64,000 nt of DNA from Pseudomonas aylmerensis (GCF_001702265.1 NZ_MAUE01000029.1:112502-176501), one strand, 5' to 3'; counted from the stretch's first letter, positions 24,870 through 34,089 are shown. Numbers and translations are program-made. Notes: generated by a model from the sequence alone, not told the origin.

Positions 24870-26117
24870 TTAGCCGAACCGCTGGCACAGTTTGCTCACG
24901 CACACCGCGCCCACTACCGCCAGAATGATCGGCACCAGGAAGTCATGGTCGATCCGGGTGAATTCCGCCACCAGCACGATCGCGGTCAGCGGCATGCTCA
25001 TGCTCGCGGCCAGGAACGCTGCGGCGCCGATGATCGCGAACGCGCCCAGCGGCACGCCGGGCCAGGCCAGGCTCCAGGCGCCACCGAGGATGATCGCCAG
25101 CAGCGCGCCATTCGCCAGGCCCGGCGTCAGCAGGCCACCCTCGGCGCCGGCGCGCAGGCTGCTGGTGGTGATCAACACCTTGACCAGCAGCAACAGCGCC
25201 GCCAGGCCGATCGTCAGTTCATTGTCGAAACCCAGTTGCGCCGGGCCTTTGCCATTGCCGAGGATTTGCGGCAGCAGCATCGCCAGGCCGCCGATCAGGG
25301 TGAAGTTGATCAATGACCACACCGGCAAGCGCCAGCCGCGCGCGGCGTTGGCCCGCGCCGCACCGGTCAGGCGGGTGAAGCCATACGCCGCCACGCCGAA
25401 CACCGGGCCGCATACCAGCGCCCAGGCGATCAATGCCGGGCTCAGCACAAAGTGTGGCACCACGTACTGCGATTCGGCACCCAGCCCGACCCAGGCCACC
25501 GCCGCGCCAATCGCCGAGGTGGCCAGGGCGATGATCGCCGCCGGCCAGCTGAACGCGCCCACCAGCACTTCCAGCACAAACACCGCGCCGCCCAATGGCA
25601 CGTTGTACACCGCCGCCAATCCGGCCCCTGCACCGCAGGCGACGATCAGGCGATGCATGTGCGGTTCCAGCCGCGCCCGCTGCGACAACCATGTCGCCGC
25701 CAGCGCACCGACTTCACGCGGCGCCACTTCACGCCCCAGCGGCGAGCCGAGGGCCACGGTGATGATCTGCAGCAAGGCGTGGGCGAGGGTGGTCTTGGGC
25801 GGCATGATCGGCATCTTCTCGGACACCGCCTGCCGGATGCTCACCAGCGGGCGGCCGTAGCGATAAAGCGTCCACCAGCCCAGCCCCGCGACCAGCCCGC
25901 ACACCACCAGCACCAGCAGGCGCCGTTCGGGCGCTGCAGCGGTCACGCCGGATAAAAAGGTTGCATGGCTGACCAGGCTGTCGAGGCTGTAGCCGTAAGC
26001 CAGGTGCTGGATGCCATGCAGCAGCAACGCCAGGAGCATCCCGCCCAAGCCGGCACCGATGCCGGTCAGCACGACCACCAGGGCCAGGATCATTGATGAG
26101 CGAAACGTGGTCGGCAT
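24870..26117 (-). CDS. CLC-family chloride channel/antiporter (divergent)
   Basis: 415 residues, about ten hydrophobic segments, no C-terminal CBS pair. CLC features: GSPLGREVAPREVGALAATW where the gating glutamate is normally in GREGP; ACGAGAGLAAVYNVPLGGAVF; SSLRAGAEGGLLTPGLANGA; and MPLTAIVLVAEF near the end. The first filter sequence, GSGIP in E. coli ClcA, appears here as YGRPLVSIRQAV, so ion choice cannot be assumed to be chloride. GGAG precedes the ATG. Probably an inner-membrane anion transporter. Confidence 0.88.
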   Translation of the reverse strand: MPTTFRSSMILALVVVLTGIGAGLGGMLLALLLHGIQHLAYGYSLDSLVSHATFLSGVTAAAPERRLLVLVVCGLVAGLGWWTLYRYGRPLVSIRQAVSEKMPIMPPKTTLAHALLQIITVALGSPLGREVAPREVGALAATWLSQRARLEPHMHRLIVACGAGAGLAAVYNVPLGGAVFVLEVLVGAFSWPAAIIALATSAIGAAVAWVGLGAESQYVVPHFVLSPALIAWALVCGPVFGVAAYGFTRLTGAARANAARGWRLPVWSLINFTLIGGLAMLLPQILGNGKGPAQLGFDNELTIGLAALLLLVKVLITTSSLRAGAEGGLLTPGLANGALLAIILGGAWSLAWPGVPLGAFAIIGAAAFLAASMSMPLTAIVLVAEFTRIDHDFLVPIILAVVGAVCVSKLCQRFG

Positions 26118-26309
26118 AGGCGGCTCCAGGCAGTGGCCCTGATTGTATAGCCGATAAACCGGGCCTTACGGATGAAATGTATCGGCACTGCACGCAGCGC
26201 GTCCTCACAACATTCCATTACCTTTGCCAGTCCCGGTTTTGGCCGATGCGCCGTGGCGTACCCTTGTTATAGTTCGGGCCTTATCACTCGCCAGTCAGGG
26301 ATCACTGCC

Positions 26310-27122
26310 ATGTCCGAATACCAAGCTTTTGTCGTCGAACTCACCGGCAACGTTGCCCATGTGCAGATCAACCGCCCGGAAAAGATCAACGCGATGAACG
26401 CGGCGTTCTGGACCGAGATCATCGACATTTTCCAATGGATCGAAGACACCGACGCCGTCCGTGCGGTGGTGCTCAGTGGTGCGGGAAAACATTTCTCCTC
26501 GGGTATCGACCTGATGATGCTGGCTTCGGTCGCCAATGAATTCGGCAAGGATGTGGGGCGCAACGCACGCTTGCTGCGCCGCAAGATCTTCGAGCTGCAA
26601 GCCTCATTCAACGCCGTCGACAACTGCCGCAAACCGGTATTGGCGGCGATCCAGGGTTACTGCATCGGCGGCGCCATCGACCTGATCAGCGCCTGCGACA
26701 TGCGTTACGCCGCCGAGGGCGCGCAGTTCTCGATCAAGGAAATCGACATCGGCATGGCCGCCGACGTCGGCACCCTGCAGCGCCTGCCGCGCATTATCGG
26801 CGACGGCATGTTGCGCGAGCTGGCCTACACCGGCCGCCAGTTCGGCGCCGAGGAAGCGCGCAGCATCGGCCTGGTCAACCGGGTGTATGCCGATCAGGAC
26901 AGCCTGCTGGCCGGAGTCTTCGAAATCGCGCATGAAATCGCCGCCAAGTCGCCGATTGCGGTGACCGGCACCAAGGCGATGATCAGCTACATGCGTGACC
27001 ATACGGTCAATGATGGTCTGGAATACGTTGCCACCTGGAACTCGGCTATGTTGCAATCCAACGACCTGCACGTGGCCATTGCGGCCCATATGAGTAAGCA
27101 GAAACCCGAATTCGTGGATTGA
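26310..27122 (+). CDS. Crotonase-family enoyl-CoA hydratase/isomerase, dienoyl-CoA isomerase (ECH1)-like
   Basis: 270 residues. The crotonase oxyanion hole is visible in SGAGKHFSSGIDLMML and QGYCIGGAIDLISACD. The stretch IKEIDIGMAADVGTLQRLPR carries the acidic residues (Glu and Asp) that eukaryotic delta3,5-delta2,4-dienoyl-CoA isomerases use to shift double bonds, and RDHTVNDGLEYVATWN also resembles ECH1. It should act in beta-oxidation of fatty acids with odd-placed double bonds. Start chosen at the ATG with AGGGA upstream. nudC follows after five bases. Confidence 0.88.
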   Translation: MSEYQAFVVELTGNVAHVQINRPEKINAMNAAFWTEIIDIFQWIEDTDAVRAVVLSGAGKHFSSGIDLMMLASVANEFGKDVGRNARLLRRKIFELQASFNAVDNCRKPVLAAIQGYCIGGAIDLISACDMRYAAEGAQFSIKEIDIGMAADVGTLQRLPRIIGDGMLRELAYTGRQFGAEEARSIGLVNRVYADQDSLLAGVFEIAHEIAAKSPIAVTGTKAMISYMRDHTVNDGLEYVATWNSAMLQSNDLHVAIAAHMSKQKPEFVD

Positions 27123-27127
27123 CTGAC

Positions 27128-27961
27128 ATGACCCCAGGCTGGATTACCACAACGCTGCTGGACAACGACGCCCCCGGCGGCTGGGCCGTCGCCCGCAGCC
27201 GCGACGGCTTTTTGCATGATGCCAACGGCCCGCTGTTCCCCCGGGAATGGCTCAAGCGCCAGGACCTCGCTGTGTTCGCCGAACACGGCATCGGTCACCT
27301 TGATGGCGAACCGGTGTACCTGCTGGAACTCGACGCGGCGGCGCAAGTGCCCGACTGCAGCTGGCAAGGCCTGCGCGGCTTCATGCTGCAAGGCGATCAC
27401 ACCCTGTACAAAGTGCTCGGTTACGCCGCGCAGATCGGTACCTGGGCGCGCGAACACCGTTTCTGCGGCAGTTGTGGCCAGGCGATGGTCCAGGTGCCAC
27501 GGGAACGGGCGATGTTTTGCCAGGCCTGCGACCTGCGCAGCTATCCACGGATCTCGCCGAGCATGATTGTGCTGGTGACGCGTGGCGACGAAATCCTGCT
27601 GGCGCGTTCGCCGCGTTTTGTGACCGGTGTCTACAGCACGCTGGCAGGGTTTGCCGAGCCGGGCGAGTCGGCCGAAGACTGCCTGATCCGCGAAGTTCGC
27701 GAGGAAGTGCAGGTCGAGGTCAAGAATATCGAGTACCAGGGCAGCCAGTGCTGGCCGTTCCCGCATTCGATGATGCTGGGGTTCCACGCCGAGTACGCCG
27801 GCGGCGATATCGTGCCCCAGGCCGACGAGATCGAGGACGCGCAGTGGTTCAACATCCACGACCTGCCGCCGCTGCCGGCGTCACGTTCGATTGCGCGTTA
27901 CCTGATCGACCTCTATGTGGCTCGGCGCCTAGGCCACGCTGAACCAGTGTTGCCAGGCTAG
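27128..27961 (+). CDS. nudC: NADH pyrophosphatase / RNA deNADding Nudix hydrolase
   Basis: 277 residues. An N-terminal domain, then a zinc ribbon (CGSCGQAMV and FCQACDLRSYPR, about 110-140), then the Nudix box GFAEPGESAEDC...REVREEVQV (about 170-195), and the SQCWPFPHSMMLGF segment diagnostic of NudC (SQPWPFPxS). It cleaves NADH to NMNH and AMP, and removes NAD caps from RNA 5' ends. It starts five bases after the crotonase stop, so the two are co-transcribed. Its end overlaps the convergent TSUP gene by 33 bases. Confidence 0.95.
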   Translation: MTPGWITTTLLDNDAPGGWAVARSRDGFLHDANGPLFPREWLKRQDLAVFAEHGIGHLDGEPVYLLELDAAAQVPDCSWQGLRGFMLQGDHTLYKVLGYAAQIGTWAREHRFCGSCGQAMVQVPRERAMFCQACDLRSYPRISPSMIVLVTRGDEILLARSPRFVTGVYSTLAGFAEPGESAEDCLIREVREEVQVEVKNIEYQGSQCWPFPHSMMLGFHAEYAGGDIVPQADEIEDAQWFNIHDLPPLPASRSIARYLIDLYVARRLGHAEPVLPG

Positions 27962-28708
27962 GCGCACTGTCAGCCCGAGCACCACGGTGATAAACACCGG
28001 GCGAATGAATTTGGCGCCGCCGCTGATAGCGCTGCGTGCGCCAAAAAACGCGCCGCCCATCACCGAGATGCCCATGGCCAGGCCGACGATCCAGTCCACC
28101 GAGCCATTGAAGATAAACACCGACAGCGCTGCCGCGTTGCTGACAAAGTTCATGCTGCGCGCCACGCCGCTGGCCTTCACCAGGTCGATGGGGTGCAACA
28201 GCATCGTGCTGACGGTCCAGAACGCCCCGGTGCCGGGCCCGGCCACGCCATCATAGAAGCCCAGGCCAAAGCCTTGGGTGGATTGCCATTTCTTCTTGAT
28301 CGGCGCATCGGCGTCCAGCGGCGCCTTGGGCGTGCCGCCGAACAACAGGTACAGGCCGCAGCCGAACACAATCACCGGGAGCATCTTGTTCAGGGTTTCG
28401 GCGGGCAGGTAGTGCGCGACCACGGCACCGGTGAGGGCGCCGATCAACGTCCCGACGATGGCATGCACCCACTGGCGCGGGTGGAACAGCTTGCGCCGGT
28501 AAAAGGTGAAACTGGCGGTGGCGGAGCCGAAGGTGGAACTGAGCTTGTTGGTGCCCAGCACCAGGTGTGGCGGCATGCCGGCGGTGAGCAGTGCCGGGGT
28601 GGTCAGCAGGCCACCACCGCCGGCGATGGCGTCGATGAAACCGGCGATAAAGGCAACGACGGCGAGAATGGCGAGGGTGGTCAGGTCAACGCTGAGTTCG
28701 AAGGGCAT
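27929..28708 (-). CDS. TSUP (TauE/SafE) family sulfite/anion exporter
   Basis: 259 residues with seven or eight hydrophobic segments. TSUP marks: AFIAGFIDAIAGGGGLLTTPALL at the start, LGTNKLSSTFGSATASFTFY, and the second repeat FGLGFYDGVAGPGTGAFW, followed by NFVSNAAAL. The family moves sulfite, sulfonates or related organic anions across the inner membrane; the substrate here is unknown. It is convergent with nudC. Confidence 0.9.
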   Translation of the reverse strand: MPFELSVDLTTLAILAVVAFIAGFIDAIAGGGGLLTTPALLTAGMPPHLVLGTNKLSSTFGSATASFTFYRRKLFHPRQWVHAIVGTLIGALTGAVVAHYLPAETLNKMLPVIVFGCGLYLLFGGTPKAPLDADAPIKKKWQSTQGFGLGFYDGVAGPGTGAFWTVSTMLLHPIDLVKASGVARSMNFVSNAAALSVFIFNGSVDWIVGLAMGISVMGGAFFGARSAISGGAKFIRPVFITVVLGLTVRLAWQHWFSVA

Positions 28709-28793
28709 GGCAGGGCTTATTCTTGGAAGGGCGCAGCGAAGGGGCTACACCGAAGGCCTGCATCTTACCTGCCTGCTGTACACAGATCCAAAT

Positions 28794-28880
28794 GTAGGAG
28801 CCGGCTTGCCGGCGATAGCGCAACATCAGCCACTCTCTCTGGAGCTGACGAACCGCAATCGCCGACAAGCCGGCCCCTGT
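28794..28880. repeat. REPIN (two inverted REP sequences)
   Basis: GTAGGAGCCGGCTTGCCGGC (28794-28813) and its inverted partner GCCGACAAGCCGGCCCCTGT (28861-28880) enclose about 47 bases, between the divergently placed 5' end of the TSUP gene and the 3' end of pcs. This is the standard Pseudomonas REP doublet. Confidence 0.8.
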
Positions 28881-28901
28881 AATTGAACGTTGTGGGCGCG
28901 G

Positions 28902-29618
28902 CTATTTGTGGTTGCCCAGCCACTCCAGCGCCGTACGCCAGATACAAATCCCGAGGAAGTACGCCGACATCAACGACCACAACCCAAATGTCCACGGGTT
29001 GGTATTCGGGTAATCCATCACCATCAAAAAGCTGCACAGCAGCCAGATAGTGGTCACCGCGATGTTGATCGGCATGAACCGCTTGACCCGGAACGGGTGC
29101 AGGAACTTCATCGGGGTCACGGTCAGCAGTGCCAGGCCGATCACCGTCAGCAAAGTCACCCAGGCTTCCGGCTGGATGATGTACACGCACAGCGCCACCA
29201 CGTTCCAGGCGGCAGGGAAGCCGACGAAGTAGTTGTCCTTGCTCTTCATGTTCACGTTGCAGAAGCAGAACAGCGACGACACCAGGATCACCGACACCGT
29301 GAACAGGTGAGTAAATTCCGGCAGGTCGATATACCGGTAGATAAACAGTGCCGGGATAAACACGTAGGTGAGGTAATCGATCACCAGGTCCAGCACCGAG
29401 CCGTCGAAGCTGGGCAGCACCGTGCTGACATTGACCCGTCGCGCCAGGGAACCATCGACGCCATCCACTACCAGCGCGAAGCCGAGCCAGAGCAGGCAGG
29501 CCTTGGGCGAGTTTTCCAGCAGCGCCAGGGTGGCCAGGAAGGCCAGTACCACGCCGGTGGCGGTAAAGCCGTGGGCGCCCCAGGCTTTGAGTCTGGCTAC
29601 ATGCAGGGTCGATATCAC
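28902..29618 (-). CDS. pcs: Phosphatidylcholine synthase
   Basis: 238 residues, about eight membrane segments. The CDP-alcohol phosphotransferase motif reads DGVDGSLARR, then G-x3-D-x3-D in FDGSVLDLVIDYL. The NVNMKSKDNYFVGFPAAWN segment is typical of bacterial Pcs. It condenses CDP-diacylglycerol with choline to make phosphatidylcholine in one step at the inner membrane. The start is a GTG at 29618 with GGAG eight bases before it; no ATG lies near. A single-gene unit. Confidence 0.93.
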   Translation of the reverse strand: MISTLHVARLKAWGAHGFTATGVVLAFLATLALLENSPKACLLWLGFALVVDGVDGSLARRVNVSTVLPSFDGSVLDLVIDYLTYVFIPALFIYRYIDLPEFTHLFTVSVILVSSLFCFCNVNMKSKDNYFVGFPAAWNVVALCVYIIQPEAWVTLLTVIGLALLTVTPMKFLHPFRVKRFMPINIAVTTIWLLCSFLMVMDYPNTNPWTFGLWSLMSAYFLGICIWRTALEWLGNHK

Positions 29619-29649
29619 GGGCGGTTCTCCAAAAGGTGAAACGGGGCAG

Positions 29650-29670
29650 CCGACGGTGTGACACCGTCGG
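29650..29670. terminator. 9-bp hairpin between the methyltransferase gene and pcs
   Basis: CCGACGGTG (29650-29658) pairs with CACCGTCGG (29662-29670) around TGA. It lies after the reverse-strand methyltransferase gene and before pcs. There is no T-run, so its role in ending transcription is uncertain. Confidence 0.4.
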
Positions 29671-29767
29671 GTCTGGCCGGGGAATGCAGGTATCGACCGG
29701 GAAGGGGGGGATAAGGTTCACCACCCCGGTGTATTGCTTAGCGTAGCAAGCGTAGGACGTTTCGGCA

Positions 29768-30682
29768 TCAACCCTGGCGGAACACCAGGGCTTTCAAGCC
29801 GCTTTGTGGGTCGATATCCGGAAATTCCGGCGGATTCTGCAGCCGCTCGACAAAGCGCAGGCCCGGTGCTTCGCGGGTTACGCCGTCGATCAGGAAGTCT
29901 TCGCCGAAGGCCGGGTCGTTCATGCACGCCAGCACCGTGCCCTGTGGCGTCAGCAAGTCCGGCAGGCGACGCAGCACGCGCTGGTAGTCCTTGGTCAGCA
30001 AAAAGCTGCCTTTCTGGAACGACGGCGGGTCGATGATCACCAGGTCATAAGGGCCGCTGTTGGTGACCTTGGCCCAGGACTTGAACAGGTCGTGGCCCAG
30101 GAAGCTGACCTTGCTCAGGTCGTGACCATTCAGGCGATGGTTGTCGCGGCCACGGCTGAGCGCGCCACGCGCCATGTCCAGGTTCACCACATGGTCGGCG
30201 CCGCCTTCGATGGCCGCCACGGAAAACCCGCAGGTGTAGGCAAACAGGTTGAGCACGCGCTGGCCCTTGGCCTGTTCGCGCACCCAGTTGCGCCCGTAGC
30301 GCATGTCGAGGAACAGCCCGCTATTCTGTTTTTTACCCAGGTCGATCAGGTAGCGCAGGCCGCCTTCGGTAATCACCTTCTCGTCGACAGCGTCGCCCGC
30401 CAGCCATTCGGTGGTGCTGTGCGGCAGGTAGCGGTGTTGCAGGGCAATGGCATGGGTACCGAACTCAGCCTGCAGCAGGTGTTTCAAGGCCTGCAGGTGC
30501 GTGGCCTCGGGCTCCTTGAACAGCGCGACCAGCAGCACGCCTTGCAGCCAGTCCACGGTCAATTGTTCCAGGCCCGGCCAGCAACGGCCACGGCCGTGGA
30601 ACAGGCGCCGGGTTTCACTCGGTGGAGTGGCGAGGGCGGTGAGCAGGTGGGCGTGCAGGGTGGCGAGGGCGTCTGGGGTCAT
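29768..30682 (-). CDS. Class I SAM-dependent RNA methyltransferase (RlmI/RlmL-C-type)
   Basis: 304 residues. SAM motif I is RVLNLFAYTCGFSVAAIEGG (about 155-175), then VVNLDMARGALSRGRDNHRLNG (motif II) and VIIDPPSFQKGSFLL (motif IV, DPPSF). These are hallmarks of the RlmI/RlmK family that methylates 23S rRNA. The N-terminal PUA domain of RlmI is absent, so the exact target is open. Divergent from the E1 gene at 30874. Confidence 0.82.
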   Translation of the reverse strand: MTPDALATLHAHLLTALATPPSETRRLFHGRGRCWPGLEQLTVDWLQGVLLVALFKEPEATHLQALKHLLQAEFGTHAIALQHRYLPHSTTEWLAGDAVDEKVITEGGLRYLIDLGKKQNSGLFLDMRYGRNWVREQAKGQRVLNLFAYTCGFSVAAIEGGADHVVNLDMARGALSRGRDNHRLNGHDLSKVSFLGHDLFKSWAKVTNSGPYDLVIIDPPSFQKGSFLLTKDYQRVLRRLPDLLTPQGTVLACMNDPAFGEDFLIDGVTREAPGLRFVERLQNPPEFPDIDPQSGLKALVFRQG

Positions 30683-30873
30683 CGTTAAACGTCAGTCATT
30701 GAGCGGGCGGCATTTTAAACACACTTGCGGGCTTGCGGGTTGGCTGAGCACAACGTGCTGGTAAAACCAGGATTGGCAGTGATTCATGCTCAAAATTCTG
30801 CTATCTGCGCCTGATAACAGGCAAAAAATCCTCCGGTACCCACATAAACTGGAAAAAAAGCCCGGAGGTGCCC

Positions 30874-33552
30874 ATGAACGGTTTCGCGAGTGCAGTCAAT
30901 CACACAGCCACGGATCAGTTGGAGCAGGACGAGTGGCGCGATGCCCTGGCCTCGCTGGTGGCCAACGCCGGACCCGAGCGCGCCCGCCAGATCCTCGACC
31001 TGCTGGCCCGCGACGCCAGTGCGCCGCACATCGACTGGACTCCGCGCCACGGCACGCCCTACATCAACAGCATCAGCGTCGAGCAGCAGCCGGCGTTCCC
31101 CGGTGACCTCGCGACGGAAGAGCGCCTGGCCTCGCTGGTGCGCTGGAACGCGCTGGCCATGGTGGTGCGCGCCAACCAGGCGTATGGCGAACTCGGCGGC
31201 CACATCGCCAGCTACGCCAGTGCGGCGGATTTATTCGAAGTGGGCTTCAACCACTTTTTTCGCGCCCGCAACGATGGGTTTGGCGGCGACCTGGTGTTCT
31301 ACCAACCGCATTCCGCGCCGGGCATCTATGCGCGTGCGTTTCTCGAGGGGCGCCTGGACGAGGGCGACCTGGCCCACTATCGGCAGGAACTCGGCGGGCC
31401 AAAAGCCGGTGCGCGCGGGCTCTCCAGCTATCCGCACCCGTGGTTGATGCCGGACTTCTGGCAATTCCCCACCGGCTCCATGGGCATTGGCCCGATCAGC
31501 TCGATTTTCCAGGCGCGCTTTATGCGCTACCTGCAGCATCGCGGCTTGCAGGACACCACCGACCGCCACGTGTGGGGCGTGTTCGGCGACGGTGAGATGG
31601 ACGAGCCGGAGAGCATGTCCGCGCTGACCCTGGCCGCGCGCGAAGGCCTGGATAACCTGACGTGGGTGGTCAACTGCAACCTGCAGCGTCTCGACGGGCC
31701 GGTGCGCGGCAACGGGCGCATCATCGATGAACTGGAGGCGTTGTTCGGCGGCGCCGGCTGGAACGTGATCAAGCTGGTCTGGGGTTCGGATTGGGATGCC
31801 TTGCTCGCCAAGGACGCCGACGGCTCGCTGGTCGATACGCTGTCGAACACCGTCGATGGGCAATTCCAGACCTTCGCCGCCAAGGACGGTGCCTACAACC
31901 GCGAACACTTCTTTGGCCAGAGCGAGGCCTTGGCCAGGCTGGTCGAGGGCATGAGCGACGAACAGATCGACCGTCTCAAGCGCGGCGGCCACGACATGGT
32001 TAAGATCCACGCCGCCTACCACGCCGCGCGCCGCGTCAAGGGCAAGCCCACGGTGATCCTCGCCCAGACCAAAAAGGGCTTCGGCATGGGCGAGGCGGGG
32101 CAGGGCAAGATGACTACGCACCAGCAGAAGAAGCTTGATCGCGAGGCGCTGATCGCCTTTCGCAATCGCTTCCAGTTGCCGCTGAGTGATGAACAGGCCG
32201 AGTCGCTGAGCTTCTTCAAGCCCGAGGACGACAGCCTGGAATTGCGTTATCTGCATCAGCGGCGCAAGGCCCTAGGCGGTTATGTGCCCAGCCGCAGCCA
32301 GCTTGCTGCGCCGGTGAGCATCCCGCCCATGGCGGGCTATGCCGGTTTCGCCACGGCGGCCGACGGCAAGGAAATGTCCACCACCATGGCCTTCGTGCGC
32401 ATGCTCACCCAGCTGCTCAAGGACAAGGCGCTGGGCCCGCGCATCGTGCCGATTGTGGCGGATGAGGCGCGCACCTTCGGCATGGCCAACCTGTTCAAGC
32501 AGATCGGCATCTATTCCAGCGTCGGCCAGCGCTACGAGCCGGAAGACATCGGCTCGATACTCAGCTACCGCGAGGCCACGGACGGGCAGATCCTGGAGGA
32601 AGGCATCAGCGAAGCCAGCGCCATCAGCTCCTGGGTCGCAGCGGCCACCAGCTACTCGGTGCATGGCCTGCGCATGTTGCCGTTCTACATCTATTACTCG
32701 ATGTTCGGCTTCCAGCGCGTGGGCGACCTGATCTGGGCCGCCGCCGACCAGCGCGCCCGCGGTTTCCTGCTCGGCGCCACTGCCGGGCGCACCACCCTCG
32801 GCGGCGAAGGCCTGCAGCACCAGGACGGCAGCAGCCACCTCACGGCCGCCACCGTGCCGAATTGCCGCGCCTATGACCCGGCATTTGCCGGCGAATTTGC
32901 AGTGATCCTCGACCACGGCATGCGCCAGATGCTGGAGCACGACGTGGACGAGTTCTACTACGTGACCCTGATGAACGAAAACTACCCGCAGCCAAGCCTG
33001 CCGGAAGGGGTTGAAGCGGCGATCATCAAGGGCCTGTATCGCCTGCAAGGCACCGCCGGCGCCCAGGTGCGCCTGCTCGGTGCGGGCACGCTGGTGCGTG
33101 AGGCGCAGGCTGCGGCGCAGTTGCTGGCAGACGATTGGCAGGTGACCAGCGAAGTGTTCAGCGTGACCAGTTTCAGCGAACTGGCGCGTGAAGCGCGCGA
33201 AGTGGAACGCTGGAACCGCCTGCACCCGCAGGAAGCCGCACGCAGCAGCCACCTCGCGGATTGCCTGCCCACCGGCGCGCCGGTGATCGCGGTGTCTGAC
33301 TACGTGCGCGCAGTGCCGCAGATGATTGGCTCGTACCTGGACTCGCGCTACACCGTGCTCGGCACCGATGGTTTCGGGCGCAGTGATACGCGTGCGGCGT
33401 TGCGCGATTTCTTTGAAGTGGACCGCCATCACCTGGTGCTGGCAGCGCTGACGGCGTTGGTGGAGCAGGGGAGCCTGCAGCCGCAGGTGTGCCAGCAGGC
33501 GATTGAGCGGTACGGCCTGCAGGCGGAACGCGAAGCTTCCTGGACCCGCTGA
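30874..33552 (+). CDS. Solitary pyruvate dehydrogenase-type E1 (AceE/MdeB-like 2-oxoacid dehydrogenase)
   Basis: 892 residues, full length for a homodimeric AceE-type E1. TPP-binding domain: HRG-type substrate region near SSYPHPWLMPDFWQFPTGSM, and the cofactor motif GDGEMDEPESMSALTLA with WVVNCNLQRLDGPV. The transketolase pyrimidine and C-terminal domains follow (GEGLQHQDGSSH). No E2 (aceF) or E3 gene is near, and the N-terminal E2-binding segment differs from housekeeping AceE. Homologues such as MdeB act on 2-oxobutyrate from methionine breakdown; that role here is inference. Start fixed by GGAGG five bases before the ATG. Confidence 0.88.
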   Translation: MNGFASAVNHTATDQLEQDEWRDALASLVANAGPERARQILDLLARDASAPHIDWTPRHGTPYINSISVEQQPAFPGDLATEERLASLVRWNALAMVVRANQAYGELGGHIASYASAADLFEVGFNHFFRARNDGFGGDLVFYQPHSAPGIYARAFLEGRLDEGDLAHYRQELGGPKAGARGLSSYPHPWLMPDFWQFPTGSMGIGPISSIFQARFMRYLQHRGLQDTTDRHVWGVFGDGEMDEPESMSALTLAAREGLDNLTWVVNCNLQRLDGPVRGNGRIIDELEALFGGAGWNVIKLVWGSDWDALLAKDADGSLVDTLSNTVDGQFQTFAAKDGAYNREHFFGQSEALARLVEGMSDEQIDRLKRGGHDMVKIHAAYHAARRVKGKPTVILAQTKKGFGMGEAGQGKMTTHQQKKLDREALIAFRNRFQLPLSDEQAESLSFFKPEDDSLELRYLHQRRKALGGYVPSRSQLAAPVSIPPMAGYAGFATAADGKEMSTTMAFVRMLTQLLKDKALGPRIVPIVADEARTFGMANLFKQIGIYSSVGQRYEPEDIGSILSYREATDGQILEEGISEASAISSWVAAATSYSVHGLRMLPFYIYYSMFGFQRVGDLIWAAADQRARGFLLGATAGRTTLGGEGLQHQDGSSHLTAATVPNCRAYDPAFAGEFAVILDHGMRQMLEHDVDEFYYVTLMNENYPQPSLPEGVEAAIIKGLYRLQGTAGAQVRLLGAGTLVREAQAAAQLLADDWQVTSEVFSVTSFSELAREAREVERWNRLHPQEAARSSHLADCLPTGAPVIAVSDYVRAVPQMIGSYLDSRYTVLGTDGFGRSDTRAALRDFFEVDRHHLVLAALTALVEQGSLQPQVCQQAIERYGLQAEREASWTR

Positions 33553-33558
33553 ACCTGC

Positions 33559-33582
33559 AGGAGCCCGGCTGGCCGGGCTCCT
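33559..33582. terminator. 10-bp hairpin after the E1 gene
   Basis: AGGAGCCCGG (33559-33568) and CCGGGCTCCT (33573-33582) pair perfectly around CTGG, seven bases after the E1 stop and before the convergent DUF1289 gene stop. It resembles a half REP and could end both transcripts; no T-run. Confidence 0.5.
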
Positions 33583-33600
33583 ACGGGGCAGCGGTGTTGG

Positions 33601-34089
33601 TCAGAGGGTGGCGATCAGGGCCGGCCCAAACGCTTCTTTCAAGAAAACCGGGGCGATATACCGCTCGTAATGCGCCTCGGACAGCAGGAAAAACTCGCGG
33701 TCAATCGCATCGCGCAAATCCGCCAGGCTGCGCTCGCGAAACTCCGGCAGCAACGCCAGGCCATACGCATCCAGCTTGGAAATCACCCGCGCACCCCGCG
33801 CAATCAGCTGGTAGGCCCAGCAATACGGCGACTGATGCGGCATGAAGCGAATCTTGCGGTCTTCCAGCTGCTGGCGCAGGCGCTGCGGGTCAAGCACTTC
33901 GAGCTTACTGGTCATCACCTGCACCAACAGCTGTTCCAGGCGCAGCCACACCGCCTGCTTTTCATCGGCGTTGTAGCCATTCCACTGGATGACTTCATGG
34001 TGATAACGCTTGCACCCCCGGCAGACCAGGTCACCGTAGACGGTAGAGCACAGGCCGACGCAGGGCGTCTTGATGGTTTGATTGGGCAT
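33601..34089 (-). CDS. DUF1289 domain protein
   Basis: 162 residues. The N-terminus has the DUF1289 cysteine pattern (CVGLCSTVYGDLVCRGCKRY, four Cys) followed by HHEVIQWNGYNADEKQAVW. The remaining about 100 residues are helical and rich in Arg and Leu. A short Fe-S or zinc-binding role is suggested for this family but not proven; most members are shorter. Convergent with the E1 gene. Confidence 0.85.
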   Translation of the reverse strand: MPNQTIKTPCVGLCSTVYGDLVCRGCKRYHHEVIQWNGYNADEKQAVWLRLEQLLVQVMTSKLEVLDPQRLRQQLEDRKIRFMPHQSPYCWAYQLIARGARVISKLDAYGLALLPEFRERSLADLRDAIDREFFLLSEAHYERYIAPVFLKEAFGPALIATL

